Positions 42,714 through 52,324 are shown, counted from the stretch's first letter. The stretch is 64,000 nt of DNA from an uncultured bacterium (GCA_905215345.1 CAJMPR010000010.1:1-64000); one strand, 5' to 3'. Made by a program: numbers and translations. The notes: generated from the sequence alone by a model not told the origin.

Positions 42714-44219
42714 ATGAGAAACAAACACTTACTTGTTTACATTCTGTTATCACTACTATCCTGTCATGCATTTTCGCAGACGGAGGTTTATCACAATCCC
42801 ATTTTGGGAGGTGACTATCCCGACCCCACTATCATGCGTGAAGGGAATGACTACTACATGACGCATTCGGCTTTTGACTACCAGCCGGGACTGACTGTTT
42901 TCCACTCACGTGACCTCGTGCATTGGGAACCTATCAGCCATGCCCTCAATACATATCTCGGATCGGTTTGGGCACCTGATATCACCAAATACAAAGATAA
43001 GTATTATATCTATTTTACAGTAGCTTTTCCAAAAGGACGTAAGAATTATGTTACATATGCCTCGTCACCTTATGGTCCATGGAGTGATCCCATTGACCTG
43101 AAAATTGGTAATATAGACCCTTGCCATGTGGTGGGTGAAGATGGTAGCCGGTGGATGTTTATGAGTGCCGGAAAAAGAGTACGGCTGACTGACGACGGGC
43201 TTGCCATAGTGCCCGGCACTGAAGAAGTGGTTTACCAAGGATGGCAATATCCCGATGACTGGGTAACAGAAGGATTCTGTTTGGAAGGCCCCAAACTAAA
43301 GAAAATAGGAGATTATTATTATTATCTGAATGCTGAAGGGGGAACGGCCGGTCCTCCCACCAGTCATATGATAATCGTTGCACGATCCAAATCCATAAAC
43401 GGTCCGTGGGAAAACTCACCTTATAACCCATTGGTACATACCTACAAGAACACAGACCGTTGGTGGTCTAAGGGACACGGTTCGCTGATTGACACACCCG
43501 AAGGCAAATGGTTGGTGGTTTACCATTCCTATGAAAACGGTTTTTACAACCTAGGAAGACAGAGTTTAATGGAACCGGTAGAACTTACAGAAGACGGATG
43601 GTTCAAGACTTGCGACAACATTGATATTGCGAAAGCAATCCCTTGTCCTATTAAAACTCAGACCAACGATAATCAACAACTCAAGCTAGACGAGTTTCGT
43701 GTAGGATTGGAATGGAAGTTCTATAAATCCTATGAACCCGAAAGAATAACCGTAAAGGACAAGATACTGACTTTTAAGTCCAAAGGAACAGATATCCGTA
43801 CTTCCCCTCCTATCTTATTCGTGGCAGGTCAACATGCCTATGAAGTAGAAACAAAGATAGAATTAGAAGGTGATGTGACTGCCGGAATAGTACTTTACTA
43901 TAACGACCAGTTCTTCATGGGTACAGGGTTTAATAAAGTAAAGCGCGTGCGCTATCGTAAAGGGGAAGAACGTGGTAGCGGAAACCATGAACAATCGGTC
44001 ACTAATTTATGGCTACGCTTACGTAACAATGACCACATCATTACAGGAGCGTATAGCTATGATGGCGTAACATGGCACAGGGAAACATGGGGCATGGACA
44101 TCTCGGGATATCATCACAATACGCTTTATGAGTTCCAAAGCGTATTACCGGGACTGTTCGTCTGTGGCAACGGGCAAGCTAGGTTCAAAGAGTTTAAATT
44201 CACCATACTAAACGATTAG
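42714..44219 (+). CDS. Glycoside hydrolase family 43 protein
   Basis: From the ATG at 42714 (MRNKHLLVYILLSLLSC) the product is 501 residues with a signal peptide. The five-bladed propeller starts at HNPILGGDYPDPTIMREG, where the Asp of YPDP is the catalytic base. GSVWAPDITKYKDKYYIYF holds the pKa-modulating Asp, and TEGFCLEGPKLKKIG the general-acid Glu. A beta-sandwich (~335-500) of the type seen in beta-xylosidases/arabinofuranosidases follows. Arabinan, arabinoxylan or galactan side chains are likely substrates. It precedes a pectate lyase by 5 bp. Confidence 0.9.
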   Translation: MRNKHLLVYILLSLLSCHAFSQTEVYHNPILGGDYPDPTIMREGNDYYMTHSAFDYQPGLTVFHSRDLVHWEPISHALNTYLGSVWAPDITKYKDKYYIYFTVAFPKGRKNYVTYASSPYGPWSDPIDLKIGNIDPCHVVGEDGSRWMFMSAGKRVRLTDDGLAIVPGTEEVVYQGWQYPDDWVTEGFCLEGPKLKKIGDYYYYLNAEGGTAGPPTSHMIIVARSKSINGPWENSPYNPLVHTYKNTDRWWSKGHGSLIDTPEGKWLVVYHSYENGFYNLGRQSLMEPVELTEDGWFKTCDNIDIAKAIPCPIKTQTNDNQQLKLDEFRVGLEWKFYKSYEPERITVKDKILTFKSKGTDIRTSPPILFVAGQHAYEVETKIELEGDVTAGIVLYYNDQFFMGTGFNKVKRVRYRKGEERGSGNHEQSVTNLWLRLRNNDHIITGAYSYDGVTWHRETWGMDISGYHHNTLYEFQSVLPGLFVCGNGQARFKEFKFTILND

Positions 44220-44224
44220 AGAGT

Positions 44225-45817
44225 ATGAAAAAGAGATTGACATTCAGCGTACTGCTTTCCTGCACCCTTCTATGGGGAGCTTATGGGCAGACTAAAAAAG
44301 AGCAACAAGTGTTGCAAGTCATGAAGACAGCCACCCAATATATGATGGATGTGGCCAGTTATAAAGGTGGTTTCGTGTGGAGCTATCTCCCTGACATGTC
44401 CCGTACATGGGGGGAAATGGAAGCCAAACGGACTATGGCATGGATTCAGCCTCCCGGCACTCCGGCAGTAGGACACCTCATGCTCGATGCTTATCATGCC
44501 ACTCAAGACGAGTATTACTACCAATGCGCCGAAAGGATTGCCAATGCACTCATTTGGGGACAATTACCCTGCGGGGGATGGAACTATATGTTCGACTTTG
44601 CCGGTGAGAATTCCATCAAGCAATGGTATGCCACTATCGGGAAAAGTGCATGGCGGTTGGAAGAATTTCAACATTATTACGGAAACGCAACCTTTGATGA
44701 TGAGGGTACTATGCAAGCAGCCAAGTTCTTGTTACGTCTATATATAGAGAAGTACGATCCCGCCTACCGGATACCGTTGGAAAAGACAATCCGTTTCGTA
44801 CTGGAAAGCCAATACCCGATAGGAGGCTGGCCACAGCGTTATCCTCTGAAAGACAACCACCCTTTTCACGGTAAAACAGACTATTCAGCTTTTATCACGC
44901 TGAATGACGACGTAATTCCCGAAAATATAGACTTCCTGGTACAATGTTATCAAACGTTAGGAATGCAGGACCTGAAAACTCCTATCATACGTGCGTTGAA
45001 TTGCGTACTTGCCTTGCAGCAAGGTGCACCTTATGCAGGCTGGGCAGACCAATATACAGTAAGCGACTTACAACCGGCACATGCCCGCTCCTATGAACCG
45101 AGAAGCATCAATACCGGTACAACGGCCCATATGATTATGAAGTTACTGGATTACTACAAGCTGACAGGTGATACCAAATTCCTTTCAGGAATTCCCGCTG
45201 CCATCCGTTTTTTAGAATCTATGGAATTGCCCGAAGCAGAAGCAAAAAAATGGAAACAACCGGCTCGAGGAAATAGTATATTAGTACCCCGCTTCATCGA
45301 TCCGGAAAACGGCACTCCCCTATATGTACATCGTAAAGGCACGAACGTAATAAACGGAGAATATTACACAGACCAGAATATAGAAAAGACTATCGGCCAC
45401 TACAACTCAGCTACCTTCATCAACATCAATTCTTTGAAAGAAGTTTATGCCCGAACAATGGCTTTATCCAAAGAGGAAGCAACAAAAGATTCCCCATTCA
45501 TACAGGATACTTGTTTACCTTTAGACAGATTTTACTTCAAATCGCCTCGATATACCGGAAAAGACACATCGCCGGAAACTTTGATAAAGTCATTGACGAA
45601 AGAAGGTTATTGGTTGTCACCTATCAAGCAGATTTCCAATCCCTATAAACAGGCTCCGGAAATGCCTGTAAGTAATGACACCCGATATATGGAAACAATG
45701 GTAGGAGATGAATATGATACATCGCCTTACACACCTGAAAAAGAAGTGTTGGGTATCTCAACCGGAACTTTCATCGAAAATATGACAGTATTGATTCAGG
45801 CGTTACAGAAAGAATAA
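44225..45817 (+). CDS. Pectate lyase (PL10-type)
   Basis: A 530-residue exported protein: signal peptide to about residue 21 (LLWGAYGQ), then an alpha/alpha toroid. Hallmarks are GGFVWSYLPDMSRTWGE, PCGGWNYMFDFAGE, YPIGGWPQRYPL, FITLNDDVIPENIDFL and SINTGTTAHMI. These fit the PL10 pectate lyase fold that beta-eliminates polygalacturonate. The C-terminal ~100 residues add a lyase-associated tail. With the upstream GH43 it forms a two-gene unit for pectin and its side chains. No SusC/SusD pair is near, so it is not a complete utilisation locus. Confidence 0.88.
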   Translation: MKKRLTFSVLLSCTLLWGAYGQTKKEQQVLQVMKTATQYMMDVASYKGGFVWSYLPDMSRTWGEMEAKRTMAWIQPPGTPAVGHLMLDAYHATQDEYYYQCAERIANALIWGQLPCGGWNYMFDFAGENSIKQWYATIGKSAWRLEEFQHYYGNATFDDEGTMQAAKFLLRLYIEKYDPAYRIPLEKTIRFVLESQYPIGGWPQRYPLKDNHPFHGKTDYSAFITLNDDVIPENIDFLVQCYQTLGMQDLKTPIIRALNCVLALQQGAPYAGWADQYTVSDLQPAHARSYEPRSINTGTTAHMIMKLLDYYKLTGDTKFLSGIPAAIRFLESMELPEAEAKKWKQPARGNSILVPRFIDPENGTPLYVHRKGTNVINGEYYTDQNIEKTIGHYNSATFININSLKEVYARTMALSKEEATKDSPFIQDTCLPLDRFYFKSPRYTGKDTSPETLIKSLTKEGYWLSPIKQISNPYKQAPEMPVSNDTRYMETMVGDEYDTSPYTPEKEVLGISTGTFIENMTVLIQALQKE

Positions 45818-45828
45818 CAAGTTTTTTT

Positions 45829-45905
45829 ACCACAGAGTACACAGAGGAAAATAAATCTTTTATTATACTCATAAAAAAGGATTAAAACTCTGTGTACTCT
45901 ATGGT
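45829..45905. repeat. Inverted repeat of the CACAGAGTACACAGAG type
   Basis: ACCACAGAGTACACAGAG (45829-45846) and CTCTGTGTACTCTATGGT (45888-45905) are inverted with 17 of 18 matches. T/A runs outside extend the pairing, with a 41-nt loop. It lies between the convergent lyase and fbp genes and can act as a bidirectional terminator. The word type recurs in many bacterial genomes. Confidence 0.7.
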
Positions 45906-45951
45906 GAAAAAGACTTTTAACTCGTTCCTACTTAAAAAAAAGGGAATAGAA

Positions 45952-47973
45952 TTATTCCTTAAAGTTCAATTCCTTTTCTTTAATGAAGCCCGTGCGATAC
46001 GCCACCAGCAACTTCTTCAAATCTTGTATCTGCGTAACAAGTTGCCTGCCTTTATCCGTATCTTTCACCATCATACGTTGAGAGTTAAACTCGATAACGA
46101 AAGTAGTCGATTTAATATCTTGCCCCTCTTCAATGGCTTTTTGTCTGCTTTGGAAAGGCTCATGCTGTACCAACTGCAAACCATGCGAATGATAAACCAG
46201 CGTGTACCCGGCAATCCCTGTTTCCGGTTGATAGGCTTTTGAAAAACCACCGTCAATCACCAATAGTTTACCATCCGCCTTGATAGGCTTCTCTCCTTTG
46301 ATGATCTTCACCGGCACATGACCGTTGATGATGTGCGAATGAGAACCGGGCTCTACTCCGAACTCTTTCAAGATATTATCGCATACGTCGGCACGATTAC
46401 GTAAAGTATAATAAAAGCCTTTAGTTTCTTTATGTAATTCCTTATCCGCTACGAAATAGCGTTCAAAGGTCGCCATCTTATCCTTGTCGAAAGACGGTGC
46501 ATTCGGACCACACCACATATACCACACGTAGTCCAATGCAAACTGCTTCTCCTTGGAACCGTCTTCATCAAAGTATGCGGTACGAATCAATTGGTCTGTC
46601 TTAAGCAATAGTTTATGCCCCCAATATTCTTTCTTGCCGATATGCACATGTTTAAAGCTCCCATCCTCATTCAAGGGTACCGAGGCATGATACAACAAGT
46701 TACTGTTGCACACCAGGTACATTCCGCCATACGTAAACAAACAGCGCATGTGCTTCTTCAGCTTCTCACTGTTCATGAACGAAGCATGAATTTTGTCTAC
46801 CAGTTCACGCTCTTCATCAGATAAGCGGTAGGGATCAGCAGGGTCTATGGTCGGGAAATTAGTATCACGCAAAGCATATTCCTTTCCTTCATACACAAAG
46901 ACACCCCGTTCAAAATCAATATTATGCAGTAACTTCCGGTTCTCCATACCGAAGTCAGGACGACGGTTGATAATCTCCGCTTCCAGTTTAAGCTGGATAA
47001 TCGTAATCGCCTTATGCATCTGCGTAATCAGACGCAACGTCTTTTCGTTATATTCAGAGTCGGCAAAGTTCATCTTTGGCGCAAAAATAGCACAGGAATC
47101 ATCCCCATAAGTATCCATCGCAAAAGTAGCAAGGGGTAACAAATTAATACCATATCCGTCTTCAAGCGTGGCAAGATTGGCATAACGCATCGACATACGG
47201 ATAACATTGGCAATACAGGCATTGTTGCCCGAAGCCGCTCCCATCCACAGAATATCATGGTTACCCCACTGAATATCGAAATTATGGTAGTCGCAAAGTG
47301 TATCCATGATGATATGGGCACCCGGGCCACGGTCGTAGATGTCACCCACGATATGAAGAGAGTCAATCGTCAAACGCTGGATAAGATTGCACATGGCGAT
47401 GATGAAATCATCCGCTCGTTTCGTAGAGATAATCGTGCTGATAATGACATTGATATAAGCGTGCTTGTTAGGTTCCACGCTGGACTCGTGCAATAATTCC
47501 TGAATGATGTAGGAAAATTCCGAAGGTAATGCCTTGCGCACTTTAGAACGCGTGTACTTGGAAGATACATTCTGGCAGACTTTCACCAACTGATTCAGGG
47601 TTATCAGGTACCAATCATCCAAATCGGTCTCTTGTTCTTTAATCAGCTGTAACTTCTCTTCGGGATAGTAAATCAAGGTACAGATTTCCTTTTTCTCACT
47701 CTCACGCAGGGTATGACCGAAGATTTCATTTACCTTCCGCTTCACTGCTCCCGAAGCATTTTTCAACACATGCTGAAATGCCTCGTATTCACCATGAATA
47801 TCCGTAAGGAAATGTTCAGTACCTTTAGGCAGGTTCATGATAGCTTCCAGATTAATAATTTCCGTACTGGCATCAGCAATAGTAGGAAAACTACGTGACA
47901 ACAACTGCAAGTAGCGCAAGTCATTGACAATACTTTCAGGAGTAATGGTTCCCATGGTCATTCTATTTTTCAA
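45952..47973 (-). CDS. fbp: Fructose-1,6-bisphosphatase class III
   Basis: A 673-residue class III FBPase, the Mn-dependent gluconeogenic enzyme of Firmicutes and Bacteroides, in the calcineurin-like phosphoesterase superfamily. Phosphoesterase motifs are FLTDIHGEYEAF (D-x-H), VGDIYDRGPGAH (GDxxDRG), IQWGNHDILWMGA (GNHD) and IINGHVPVKIIKGEKP. Length is typical (~650-670). The start may be at residue 5 or 7 (MTMGTITPE). A 22-nt repeat array lies just upstream of the start (47998-48128) in place of a visible promoter. Confidence 0.95.
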   Translation of the reverse strand: MKNRMTMGTITPESIVNDLRYLQLLSRSFPTIADASTEIINLEAIMNLPKGTEHFLTDIHGEYEAFQHVLKNASGAVKRKVNEIFGHTLRESEKKEICTLIYYPEEKLQLIKEQETDLDDWYLITLNQLVKVCQNVSSKYTRSKVRKALPSEFSYIIQELLHESSVEPNKHAYINVIISTIISTKRADDFIIAMCNLIQRLTIDSLHIVGDIYDRGPGAHIIMDTLCDYHNFDIQWGNHDILWMGAASGNNACIANVIRMSMRYANLATLEDGYGINLLPLATFAMDTYGDDSCAIFAPKMNFADSEYNEKTLRLITQMHKAITIIQLKLEAEIINRRPDFGMENRKLLHNIDFERGVFVYEGKEYALRDTNFPTIDPADPYRLSDEERELVDKIHASFMNSEKLKKHMRCLFTYGGMYLVCNSNLLYHASVPLNEDGSFKHVHIGKKEYWGHKLLLKTDQLIRTAYFDEDGSKEKQFALDYVWYMWCGPNAPSFDKDKMATFERYFVADKELHKETKGFYYTLRNRADVCDNILKEFGVEPGSHSHIINGHVPVKIIKGEKPIKADGKLLVIDGGFSKAYQPETGIAGYTLVYHSHGLQLVQHEPFQSRQKAIEEGQDIKSTTFVIEFNSQRMMVKDTDKGRQLVTQIQDLKKLLVAYRTGFIKEKELNFKE

Positions 47974-47997
47974 ATTCCTTTATTCTTCTTATTAATT

Positions 47998-48128
47998 CGT
48001 CCCGAAAAACACACTTTTCATCTCACAGGATGAATTATTTCGTCTCACGGTATGAATTTATTTATCTCACGAGACGGTTTTATTTGTCTCATGTGACGAT
48101 TTTATTCATCTCACAGGATGAATTTTCT
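47998..48128 (-). repeat. Six-unit 22-nt array upstream of fbp, same family as 7401-7510
   Basis: Units start at 47998 (21 nt), 48019, 48041, 48063, 48085 and 48107 (22 nt each). The consensus is YRTCTCACRRGAYGAA plus TTTATT-like tails. CATC/GATG and CGTC-like/GACG arms swap together, as in the pot array. It fills the gap between the YidE-type gene and fbp, both read leftward. Confidence 0.8.
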
Positions 48129-48134
48129 TATCAT

Positions 48135-49799
48135 CTAACCCAACAAAAACATCAGCAGCACCTGAGCAATAATTACCCTCAGGAACATGCAAATAGGATA
48201 TACCGTTGCATAAGCCACTGACGGGTTATCTCCGGGAATGGTGTCATTGACATAATTCAATGCCATCGGATTTGCCATACTTCCACACAACATGCCCGCC
48301 ATTGCACCGAAGTCCACCTTCATCCACTTAAAGGCGATAGCTCCCATAATCAACACAGGAACAACAGTCAACGCAAAGCCCACAGCAATCCACAGCAGTC
48401 CTTCGGGACGGAATACCGTATCAAAGAAATGCGCCCCCGCATCCAGTCCCAGGCATGCCAGATAGAGTGACAATCCCAAAGCCCGAAGCATAAGGTTGGC
48501 ACTACGGGTAGTATATGTCACCATGTGCATGCGCGGGCCAAACGTACCGATAAGGATACCCACGATAATGGGGCCGCCCGCCAAACCAAGCTTCACCGGA
48601 GCGCTGATGCCCGGCAGGGAAATGGGAATCGCTCCTAAAGCCAATCCCAGAATAATCCCTATAAATACCGCTACCAGATTGGGTTCTTTCAAACTCTTGA
48701 TAGCGTTGCCCAGTACTTTTTCTACATTCTGTATGGCAGCCGCTTCGCCAACCACAGTCAGGCGGTCACCCAACTGCAACGTCAGTTCAGCAGTAGCCAG
48801 CAACTGTACGCCGCTACGATACACCCGGCTGATATTGATACCGTAATGGTTACGGAGATGAAGCGAACCCAGTTTCTTGCCATTCAGTTCGGGACGTGTC
48901 ACCACGATGCGCTGTGAAACCAACTGGCTGTCGATAGCATTCCAGTCTATATCTTCTTTGTTCCAGTCTGTATGTTCCTGCTCACCGAACAACACGGTCA
49001 ATGTCGGAGCATACTTTTCCGAAGTGACCACCAGCAAGCGATCACCTTCTTTAATTACCTTTTCTGATGTGGGAATACTGACGTTTCCATCCCGCCACAG
49101 ACGGGATATAACGAATTTCGGATAATTCAGTCCACCTATTTCCTTGATACTCTTATCAAAAATAGCCGGATTGTGTACCTGAAATGCGGCAATATAAGTC
49201 TTGTTGGCATCGTCTTTCTCTTTCACTTCCAAATCTTCCTTACGTGCCAGAGTCTTACGTATAGCCAATACTGCCAGAATAACCCCGACAACTCCCAGCG
49301 GATAAGCCACCGCACAACCTAAAGCCGGCGTATTGGATTCCATTCCCATCTGCTTCAATGTCTGTTGCGCCGCACCAAGTGCCGGGGTATTAGTCGTTGC
49401 ACCGCAAAGTATACCTACCATATCCGGCAGGGAAATACCCAATCCATAGCTACCTAACACCGTCATCAACGTACCAATCAGCACTACGCCTAAAGCCAGC
49501 AAGTTCAGTTGCATACCACCGCTACGGAAAGAACTGAAGAAGCCCGGCCCCACCTGAAGCCCCAAAGCATACACGAAAATCACCAATCCGAAGCTTTCCG
49601 CATAGTTCAACATCTGCGAATCTATGGACAGACCGAAGTGCCCGGCAAGAATACCTGCAAAGAAAACAAACGTAACGCCCAGAGAGATACCGCAAATATG
49701 TATCTTCCCCAAGCCTAATCCGATAGCGGAAATCAGCGAGAGCACCACCACCGCCTGCAAGGCGGAGTGTTCAACGAACAAACTATATAGCCAATCCAA
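48135..49799 (-). CDS. AspT/YidE family putative transporter
   Basis: A 554-residue membrane protein in two halves of about five helices each, with two central TrkA_C (RCK_C) domains (~205-285 and ~290-375). The first half carries GILCGATTNTPALGAAQ and the second GMLCGSMANPMALNYV, the mirrored re-entrant motifs of the AspT antiporter family. AspT exchanges aspartate and alanine; YidE homologues in Bacteroides have no known substrate. Regulation by a ligand bound to the RCK_C domains is likely. A promoter box lies at 49828-49835. Confidence 0.88.
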   Translation of the reverse strand: MDWLYSLFVEHSALQAVVVLSLISAIGLGLGKIHICGISLGVTFVFFAGILAGHFGLSIDSQMLNYAESFGLVIFVYALGLQVGPGFFSSFRSGGMQLNLLALGVVLIGTLMTVLGSYGLGISLPDMVGILCGATTNTPALGAAQQTLKQMGMESNTPALGCAVAYPLGVVGVILAVLAIRKTLARKEDLEVKEKDDANKTYIAAFQVHNPAIFDKSIKEIGGLNYPKFVISRLWRDGNVSIPTSEKVIKEGDRLLVVTSEKYAPTLTVLFGEQEHTDWNKEDIDWNAIDSQLVSQRIVVTRPELNGKKLGSLHLRNHYGINISRVYRSGVQLLATAELTLQLGDRLTVVGEAAAIQNVEKVLGNAIKSLKEPNLVAVFIGIILGLALGAIPISLPGISAPVKLGLAGGPIIVGILIGTFGPRMHMVTYTTRSANLMLRALGLSLYLACLGLDAGAHFFDTVFRPEGLLWIAVGFALTVVPVLIMGAIAFKWMKVDFGAMAGMLCGSMANPMALNYVNDTIPGDNPSVAYATVYPICMFLRVIIAQVLLMFLLG

Positions 49800-49827
49800 T
49801 GTATTAACAAATTAATGTTTCAGTTTG

Positions 49828-49835
49828 CAAAGATA
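49828..49835 (-). promoter_or_regulatory. -7 box for the YidE-type transporter (TATCTTTG)
   Basis: CAAAGATA on the plus strand reads TATCTTTG leftward, 28 bp before the ATG at 49799. Confidence 0.6.
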
Positions 49836-49891
49836 GGAAGTATCCTCGGTGGTTGAAAATATTCTGCCGGGAATTTGTTCGGTGTAGAGTA

Positions 49892-49960
49892 ATACAAAGC
49901 CCCGCGGAGTTCTTTATAATTCAATCTTGCTGAAAGAAAGAACTCCATGGGGCTTTGTAT
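49892..49960 (-). terminator. Terminator after pit
   Basis: A 24-nt arm at 49892-49915 (ATACAAAGCCCC onward) pairs with 49937-49960 at 22 of 24 positions, just past the pit stop codon at 49976. Confidence 0.75.
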
Positions 49961-49975
49961 ATTATGTGGTGAAAT

Positions 49976-50992
49976 CTAAAATATAATGCAGAAGATGAAG
50001 TAAATAATGGCAGCCAACAGTCCGCTTACCGGAATGGTTAATATCCAAGCCGTCATTAAACTCTTTGTCACTCCCCAACGCACGGCCGAAAGACGTTTTG
50101 TGGCCCCTACTCCTATGATAGCACCGGTGATAGTATGCGTGGTACTTACCGGTATCTTCAGGTACTCCGTAAGATAAAGCGTAAACGCTCCGGCTGTTTC
50201 GGCAATCACTCCCTCCAAAGGCGTTACTTTGGTAATCTTCGTTCCCATCGTCTTCACTATCTTCCAGCCTCCCGACATTGTTCCCAATGAGATAGCTGCA
50301 AAACAGGAGAATGCCACCCAGTCAGGCAAATCATTTATACTGTTTATACCCATTCCCAGTCCTTCGGAATGGGAAGCTATCATGGCAGCGGCAATAATAC
50401 CCATCACTTTCTGCGAATCGTTCAGACCGTGCCCTATACTGAACATGGCCGAAGAAACAAGTTGCAACTTCTTGAACCATACTTCAGCAGTATGTGGGTG
50501 TGCCCGTCGGCTGATATTGAGTACCAGCAGCGTAAAACCGAACGCCACAACCATGCCTATAAAAGGAGCCAAAAAAATAAAAGCGGCAATCTTCAGGATA
50601 ATAGGAAGCTGAATAGCTCCAAATCCATGAGCCATAATAGCAGCGCCCGCAAATCCACCGATAAGGGTATGGGAGGAAGAAGACGGAATCCCTTTCCACC
50701 AGGTAAACAAATTCCAGATAATAGCCGCAATCACACCCGACAAGATAATCGGCAACGAAATATATTCTTCAATGACAGTTTTAGAAACGGTGTTGGCTAT
50801 ACCAAAACCACCGATTATGTATTTGGCAATAAAGAATGCGACAAAATTAAAGAAAGCAGCCCATAACACTGCCTGAAATGGGGTTAGCACTTTGGTAGAC
50901 ACAATGGTGGCTATTGAATTTGCCGCATCGTGAAAACCGTTAATGTAATCGAATATCAGAGCCAGTACAATGATAATCACTAATAGTTCCAT
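49976..50992 (-). CDS. Low-affinity inorganic phosphate transporter (Pit family)
   Basis: A 338-residue permease with about ten helices. Both inverted halves of the Pit signature are visible: DYINGFHDAANSIATIVST at the N-terminus and FSIGHGLNDSQKVMGIIAAA in the second half, plus PVSTTHTITGAIIGVG near the C-terminus. It imports phosphate as a metal-phosphate complex with H+. The gene follows a DUF47 protein by 15 bp, the usual partnership. A 24-nt hairpin ends the unit. Confidence 0.93.
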   Translation of the reverse strand: MELLVIIIVLALIFDYINGFHDAANSIATIVSTKVLTPFQAVLWAAFFNFVAFFIAKYIIGGFGIANTVSKTVIEEYISLPIILSGVIAAIIWNLFTWWKGIPSSSSHTLIGGFAGAAIMAHGFGAIQLPIILKIAAFIFLAPFIGMVVAFGFTLLVLNISRRAHPHTAEVWFKKLQLVSSAMFSIGHGLNDSQKVMGIIAAAMIASHSEGLGMGINSINDLPDWVAFSCFAAISLGTMSGGWKIVKTMGTKITKVTPLEGVIAETAGAFTLYLTEYLKIPVSTTHTITGAIIGVGATKRLSAVRWGVTKSLMTAWILTIPVSGLLAAIIYFIFCIIF

Positions 50993-51007
50993 GTATTCTG
51001 CCCTGTT

Positions 51008-51655
51008 TTATGCGTATTTTACAATCAGATTTCTCAATATCTTCCCTACATGTTCTGCCGCATCGGTAGTCTTCTCCAATTCATGCATAATCTCTTTTAT
51101 TTTAATGAGTTCAATGCAGTCTTTTTCCTCTTCAAAAAGCTTCTTGATAAAGAACTCATAAACATCGTCCGCATGGTTTTCTATGTCATGCAGTTGAGTA
51201 CAATATCCGCGTAAAACAGTCGGTTTCTTACGGAATGACTCAAGTTCATCCATAGCTTTACTTATACAAACCGCCTCTTGCTGGATCAAACGGGCAAGTT
51301 CTTTTCCGGTATCAGCTATCGGATGAGGGTTGTAAATGGAAATACGCTTGGAGCAACTATTAATGCCGTCTATCACATCATCCAAGCTCGACGTCAGGTC
51401 ATGTATATCCTCACGATCAAACGGTGTGATGAAAGTAGTTCCCAACTCATCAAGAATCTGATGGGTAAGTTTGTCACCCTGACGCTCCAGGTCTTTGATT
51501 CTTTTGTAATAATCTGCTCTTTCTTCCGGCAGGTTATGCTCCAGATTCTCCATCAGAAGAACTGATGCAGCGGACAAAATTTCAGACAATTGTTTCAGTA
51601 ACGGAAAGAATTTAGGTTCTTTCGGCGTAAAACGGCTAAAAAAAGAATTCTTCAT
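51008..51655 (-). CDS. DUF47 (PhoU-like) Pit accessory protein
   Basis: A 215-residue, all-helical cytoplasmic protein. The start FFSRFTPKEPKFFPLLKQLSE and the segments IKDLERQGDKLTHQILDEL and TPFDREDIHDLTSSLDDVIDGI, which hold metal-binding E/D-x-x-x-D repeats, are typical of DUF47, relatives of PhoU. Such proteins accompany Pit transporters and modulate their activity. It lies 21 bp after dedA and 15 bp before pit, so the three genes probably share a transcript. Confidence 0.9.
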   Translation of the reverse strand: MKNSFFSRFTPKEPKFFPLLKQLSEILSAASVLLMENLEHNLPEERADYYKRIKDLERQGDKLTHQILDELGTTFITPFDREDIHDLTSSLDDVIDGINSCSKRISIYNPHPIADTGKELARLIQQEAVCISKAMDELESFRKKPTVLRGYCTQLHDIENHADDVYEFFIKKLFEEEKDCIELIKIKEIMHELEKTTDAAEHVGKILRNLIVKYA

Positions 51656-51676
51656 AAATGTAGTTATATTAAGTTT

Positions 51677-52324
51677 TTAGATTGTTTTCTTACTTTTCAA
51701 TTTGGCACGGACTACCTCTATCACAGCCGGCAATATAGAAACGGCTATAATGGCTACGATGAGTAATTTCAGGTTTTGTTGAACAAATGGAAGGTCTCCG
51801 AAGAAATATCCGGCATAACAAAACAAGGCAATCCAGCAAGCTCCTCCTATCAAGTTGTAAAGCATAAAATAGTAGTAATGCATCCTGCCCATTCCGGCTA
51901 CAAAAGGAGCAAATGTACGAACTATGGGTACGAAGCGGGCGATAATTATCGTTTTCCCTCCGTACTTTTTATAAAACTCATGCGTCTTGTCAAGATGACT
52001 TTGTTTGAATATCCTGGAATTAGGATTGCTGAATAACTTTCGCCCGAAAAAATGTCCTATCATGTAATTACAGGAATCGCCTAATACGGCAGCTACAAAT
52101 AATATCAAAGCCATTATATTCACCTCAAGAGGCATATCGGGCAAAGCCGCAATGGCACCGGCAACAAAAAGGAGCGAGTCTCCCGGAAGGAACGGTGTAA
52201 CCACCAATCCGGTTTCACAGAAAATAATGAGGAACAGTATTACATACGCCCAAGTATGATATTGCTGCACAATATTGATCATATGCTGATCGATATGAAG
52301 AATAAAGTCTAATAGAAAATCCAT
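51677..52324 (-). CDS. DedA family membrane protein
   Basis: A 215-residue protein of the DedA/SNARE-associated family with about six hydrophobic segments and re-entrant loops. The motifs FCETGLVVTPFLPGDSLLF and FVPIVRTFAPFVAGMGRMHY (the family's conserved Arg) are visible. Members recycle undecaprenyl phosphate or move other lipid carriers and help maintain membrane potential. Here it heads the dedA-DUF47-pit unit. Confidence 0.92.
   Translation of the reverse strand: MDFLLDFILHIDQHMINIVQQYHTWAYVILFLIIFCETGLVVTPFLPGDSLLFVAGAIAALPDMPLEVNIMALILFVAAVLGDSCNYMIGHFFGRKLFSNPNSRIFKQSHLDKTHEFYKKYGGKTIIIARFVPIVRTFAPFVAGMGRMHYYYFMLYNLIGGACWIALFCYAGYFFGDLPFVQQNLKLLIVAIIAVSILPAVIEVVRAKLKSKKTI

Noticed and set aside
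36265..45817. A polysaccharide utilisation locus
   Set aside because: The TonB receptor has no SusD partner and is separated by 4 kb of unrelated genes from the GH43/pectate lyase pair, which has no SusC/D or hybrid sensor.
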